A stretch of DNA of 64,000 nucleotides, from positions 620,001-684,000 of the forward strand of contig NZ_JAFMNX010000002.1 of assembly GCF_018457165.1 (NCBI RefSeq), read 5' to 3'. Both the position numbers and the translations under genes were made by a program. Below are positions 61,191 to 64,000 of the stretch, one piece after another. The stretch comes from Tianweitania aestuarii. GTDB taxonomy: Bacteria > Pseudomonadota > Alphaproteobacteria > Rhizobiales > Rhizobiaceae. Position 1 is the first letter of the stretch, and the number at the start of each line of letters is the position of its first letter. The notes below the pieces were generated by a model. The model did no database searches, was not told the DNA's origin, and saw nothing but the letters and a program-made list of their open reading frames with translations.

Positions 61191-62921
61191 ATGAATAAAT
61201 CCGACACGTTCAAAGATGCGCTGCGCAGCTACCGCGCGATCTTCGGCGCCGTGGTGCTGTTTAGCGCCGCCATCAATACGCTGATGTTCGTTGGTCCGCT
61301 TTACATGCTGCAGGTCTATGACCGCGTTCTGCAAAGCCGCAGCGAAGTCACGCTGATCGCCCTGACCGTCATAGCCGTCACCATGCTGATCATCTACGGC
61401 GTGCTCGAATGGATCCGCTCCCGCGTTCTGGTGCGCGCCGGCATGCAGTTCGACAATGTCATGGCGAGCCCGCTTTTCTCGCGCGTCGTTTCCAGCGCTT
61501 TGGCCGCCCCCGGCGCCAAGTCCGAATTTGCACTGGTAGACATCGACCGATTGCGCGAATTCCTCACCGGCTCCGGCCTGATCTCGCTTTGCGACGTGCC
61601 TTGGGTCCCAGTTTTCCTGGCCGTCTGCTTCTTCTTCCATCCCTATATCGGCTGGGTGGCAACGGCCGGCGCAGTCGTCATCTTCACGCTGGCCATCCTC
61701 AACGAATTCACCACCAAGAAGACGCTGAACGATGCCAACTCTGCATCGCAAGCTGCCCAGCATTTTGCCAACACGACGCTTCAGAACGTCGAGGTCATTC
61801 GCGCGCTCGGCATGGAGACCAGCTTGCGCGGGCGGTGGAACGCCATGCACCGCAAGACGCTGGAACTTCAGGCGACAGCCAGCGACCGAGCCGGCGTGCT
61901 GGTTTCCGCTTCCAAGTTCGTGCGCATGGTTTTGCAGGTCGCAATCCTTTGCACGGGCGCTTATCTCGTTCTGGAGCGCGAAATGAGCCCTGGCATGATG
62001 GTGGCGGCATCGATCATGATGGGCCGCGCGCTTGCGCCAGTGGATCAGGTCGTCGGCCAATGGAAACAATTCATCGGTGCGCGCAGCGCCTATCATCGTC
62101 TCAGCGAACTCTTCGCCCGCGTTCCCGGCGAGACGGAGCGCCTGCAGCTTCCTGCCCCGACCGGCCAGTTCTCCACCGAAGGCCTGGTGATCGCCCCTCC
62201 CGGCTCGCGCAACCCGATCGTGGCCGGCGTGTCGTTCGCTCTGGAGCCCGGCGAAGCTTTGGCGCTGGTCGGCCCAAGTGGCGCTGGAAAATCCAGTCTT
62301 GTTCGTGCCCTTGTTGGTGTCTGGCAGCCGATCGCCGGCGGCGTGCGCCTCGATGGTTCGGAGTTGCAGCACTGGAACAAGGACGAACTCGGCACCTATG
62401 TCGGTTATCTCCCGCAAACGGTTGAGCTGTTTGCCGGAACGATCGCCGAAAATATCGCCCGCTTTCGCGATGCCACAGCCGAGGAGATCGTGCTGGCATC
62501 CCAGCGCGCCGGTGTGCACGAAATGATCCAGGCTCTGCCCGACGGCTATGAAACGCAGATCGGCATCAGCGGGCGCCAGTTATCCGGGGGCCAACGTCAG
62601 CGCATCGGCTTGGCCCGCGCCCTGTTCGGTGATCCAGCTGTGCTGATCCTCGACGAACCCAACGCCAATCTCGACATGGATGGCGAGGAAGCGCTCGTTC
62701 GCTCGCTCAAGGACCTCAAGGCGCGCAACCGCACTGTGATCTTCGTCAGCCACAAGATCGGCCTGCTTGCCTTGAGCGACAAGGCGCTGATCCTGGCTGA
62801 TGGCCGCATGCGCGCCTTTGGTCCCACCCGCGAAGTGCTGCAGCCCAAGGCCGTGGCACCGCTTCCGACAGTCAATCAACCAGCGGCAGTCGCGGCCCGC
62901 GCAATGACGGTGGCAAGCTGA
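61191..62921 (+). CDS. Type I secretion system ABC transporter (PrtD family)
   Basis: 576-residue half-transporter. Residues about 20-320 hold six membrane spans of an ABC exporter, starting after a short cytoplasmic leader; the nucleotide-binding domain follows with Walker A GPSGAGKSS near 361, signature LSGGQRQRIGLARALFGD near 465, and Walker B AVLILDEPNANLD. There is no N-terminal C39 peptidase or CLD domain, which fits PrtD-type exporters of RTX-like proteins. It overlaps the adaptor gene by one base. The substrate gene is not in the window. Confidence 0.93.
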   Translation: MNKSDTFKDALRSYRAIFGAVVLFSAAINTLMFVGPLYMLQVYDRVLQSRSEVTLIALTVIAVTMLIIYGVLEWIRSRVLVRAGMQFDNVMASPLFSRVVSSALAAPGAKSEFALVDIDRLREFLTGSGLISLCDVPWVPVFLAVCFFFHPYIGWVATAGAVVIFTLAILNEFTTKKTLNDANSASQAAQHFANTTLQNVEVIRALGMETSLRGRWNAMHRKTLELQATASDRAGVLVSASKFVRMVLQVAILCTGAYLVLEREMSPGMMVAASIMMGRALAPVDQVVGQWKQFIGARSAYHRLSELFARVPGETERLQLPAPTGQFSTEGLVIAPPGSRNPIVAGVSFALEPGEALALVGPSGAGKSSLVRALVGVWQPIAGGVRLDGSELQHWNKDELGTYVGYLPQTVELFAGTIAENIARFRDATAEEIVLASQRAGVHEMIQALPDGYETQIGISGRQLSGGQRQRIGLARALFGDPAVLILDEPNANLDMDGEEALVRSLKDLKARNRTVIFVSHKIGLLALSDKALILADGRMRAFGPTREVLQPKAVAPLPTVNQPAAVAARAMTVAS

Positions 62922-64000
62922 TGATCGGTAAGATGCTTACGATGAACAAGGCGCCGAAGCAGCCGGTCGACGGCTTCTCCCCACGTCCCTTCGTGCTCGC
63001 CGGCTATGTCACGGTTGCGCTTGCATTCGGCGTCTTTGGCACCTGGGCATCCACGGCGCCGTTGTCGAGCGGCGTTGCCGCGCAGGGTCAGGTCGTCGTG
63101 TTCAGCAATCGCAAGGTGATCCAGCACCTTGAAGGCGGCATCGTGCAGGAAATTCCGGTGCAGGAAGGCGATGTCGTCAATCCGGGCGATGTGCTGGCGC
63201 GTCTCGAGCCTAACCAGGCCCAAGGCAATTTCGACATTCTCAGCCAGCGCTATAATCTCCTGCGCGCCACCGAAGCCCGCCTGCAGGCTGAAAGCGCCAA
63301 TCTTGAAACGATCGAGTTTCCGGCCGATCTGCCGCTCACCGACAACAAGGGCGAAGAGCCGCTTTATATCCGGCTGCAGCACAACTCCTTCCGCGACCGA
63401 CTGGCAACCAAGAAGGGCCAGATCGATATTCTCGGCGCGCGGATTGAGCAGCTCCAAAATGAGATCGGCGGGCTGGACGCGCAGCGCAAATCCTTCTCCG
63501 AGCAGGCCAGCTCGATGGTGGAAGAAATCAAGCGCATGACCAAAGGCCAGAAGGGTGGCGTCGTCGCCACCAATCAGGTCGCCCAGCTCAACCGTTCGCG
63601 CATTGAGGTCGAAGGCAATCTCGGCCGCATCGTTGCCGAAACAGCCAAGGTCAACCAGACCATCGCGGAGACCAAGCTGCAGATCCTGCAGATCAACCAG
63701 GAATTCGTGGAGCGCGCCAGCAACGAGCTGCGCGAGGTCCGCGATCAGCTCAATGAAACCGGCGAGCGCGTCAAACAAGCTCAGGACATTCTGAGCCGCA
63801 CGGTGATCCGCGCTCCGGTGCGCGGCATGATCCAGAACATCCAGATCCACACCAAGTCCGGCGTCATTCGCCCGGCCGAGCCGCTGATGGACCTGATCCC
63901 GCTGGACGACAACCTGATCATCAACGCCCGGGTGCGTCCTGTCGACATCGACAATGTCGCGGTTGGCAATGTCGCGGAAGTTCGCCTGTCCGCCTTTTCC
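62921..64000 (+). CDS. HlyD/PrtE-family periplasmic adaptor, N-terminal part
   Basis: Gene runs off the right edge; 360 residues are visible without a stop. ATG 62921 overlaps the ABC gene stop (TGATG). One membrane anchor at about residues 27-48 is followed by the adaptor core: GQVVVFSNRKVIQHLEGGIV near 60, long coiled-coil helices (residues about 140-275, rich in Gln, Glu and Lys), then the beta-barrel and lipoyl-like region (ILSRTVIRAPVRGMIQ near 290). Links the ABC exporter to a TolC-type outer-membrane channel, which is not seen here. Confidence 0.92.
   Translation, partial: MIGKMLTMNKAPKQPVDGFSPRPFVLAGYVTVALAFGVFGTWASTAPLSSGVAAQGQVVVFSNRKVIQHLEGGIVQEIPVQEGDVVNPGDVLARLEPNQAQGNFDILSQRYNLLRATEARLQAESANLETIEFPADLPLTDNKGEEPLYIRLQHNSFRDRLATKKGQIDILGARIEQLQNEIGGLDAQRKSFSEQASSMVEEIKRMTKGQKGGVVATNQVAQLNRSRIEVEGNLGRIVAETAKVNQTIAETKLQILQINQEFVERASNELREVRDQLNETGERVKQAQDILSRTVIRAPVRGMIQNIQIHTKSGVIRPAEPLMDLIPLDDNLIINARVRPVDIDNVAVGNVAEVRLSAFS

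Noticed and set aside
60849-62519. A 556-codon minus-strand frame opposite the type I secretion gene
   Set aside because: Spans the ModE-box region and antisense of the exporter; no family motifs.

Overview
The window is GC-rich, densely packed alphaproteobacterial DNA, most likely from the chromosome of a member of the Hyphomicrobiales (Rhizobiales). The clues are the family mix: a DUF6074-type small protein, an Agrobacterium-type BLH metallo-hydrolase, a helix-turn-helix-only ModE, a DUF2218-siderophore reductase fusion, Zur-type control of znuABC, and many CUT1 and Liv-type ABC importers. Genes are mostly in tight operons with 1-8 base overlaps. I see no tRNA, rRNA, insertion sequence, prophage or CRISPR array.

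Layout. 1-550: end of an EAL phosphodiesterase. 593-9493: a two-armed catabolic regulon around a GntR/FadR-type repressor. The minus arm has the repressor, an SDR dehydrogenase and a CUT1 sugar importer. The plus arm has an enolase-superfamily dehydratase, two proteins I do not recognise, and a second SDR. 9530-14242: a DUF6074 protein, a three-subunit molybdenum aldehyde oxidoreductase of PaoABC type and a MarR regulator. 14348-17323: a BLH/persulfide-dioxygenase-like hydrolase, a cysteine-desulfurase-like class V PLP enzyme, and a divergent Lrp/AsnC regulator. 17388-25857: a siderophore locus (AraC regulator, TonB receptor, binding protein, two FecCD permeases, ATPase, DUF2218-SIP reductase). 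26013-28973: a polar amino-acid ABC importer. 29199-30208: four small genes of mostly unknown function. 30209-30744: apparently non-coding.

30745-32981: glutaryl-CoA dehydrogenase and its divergent LysR regulator. 33070-35362: recQ converging on queF. 35405-38664: zur divergent from znuCBA. 38983-42885: a DUF983 protein, a small Cys-rich secreted or membrane protein, and katE divergent from a YciE/DUF892 ferritin-like gene. 43358: a Dabb protein. 43734-51524: a five-gene glycan operon containing two unusual fusions (glycosyltransferase-glycoside hydrolase, and glycosyltransferase-UDP-galactopyranose mutase) plus a medium-chain dehydrogenase, a Gfo/Idh oxidoreductase and a GT4 enzyme. 51638-56740: a Liv-type importer operon that also carries a hot-dog thioesterase. 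56909-57826: a conserved hypothetical protein and an orphan BrnA-like protein. 57818-60801: modABC-modE. 61191-64000: type I secretion ABC protein and the start of its HlyD adaptor.

How parts fit together: the molybdate importer could supply cofactor metal to the PaoABC-type enzyme. The zinc and siderophore systems each keep their own regulator. The parts least explained by known biology are the glycan operon with its two fusions and no visible polymerase or exporter, the unknown protein pair in the sugar regulon, and the desulfurase-BLH pair. Functions are inferred by recognising family motifs by eye; no database search was run.
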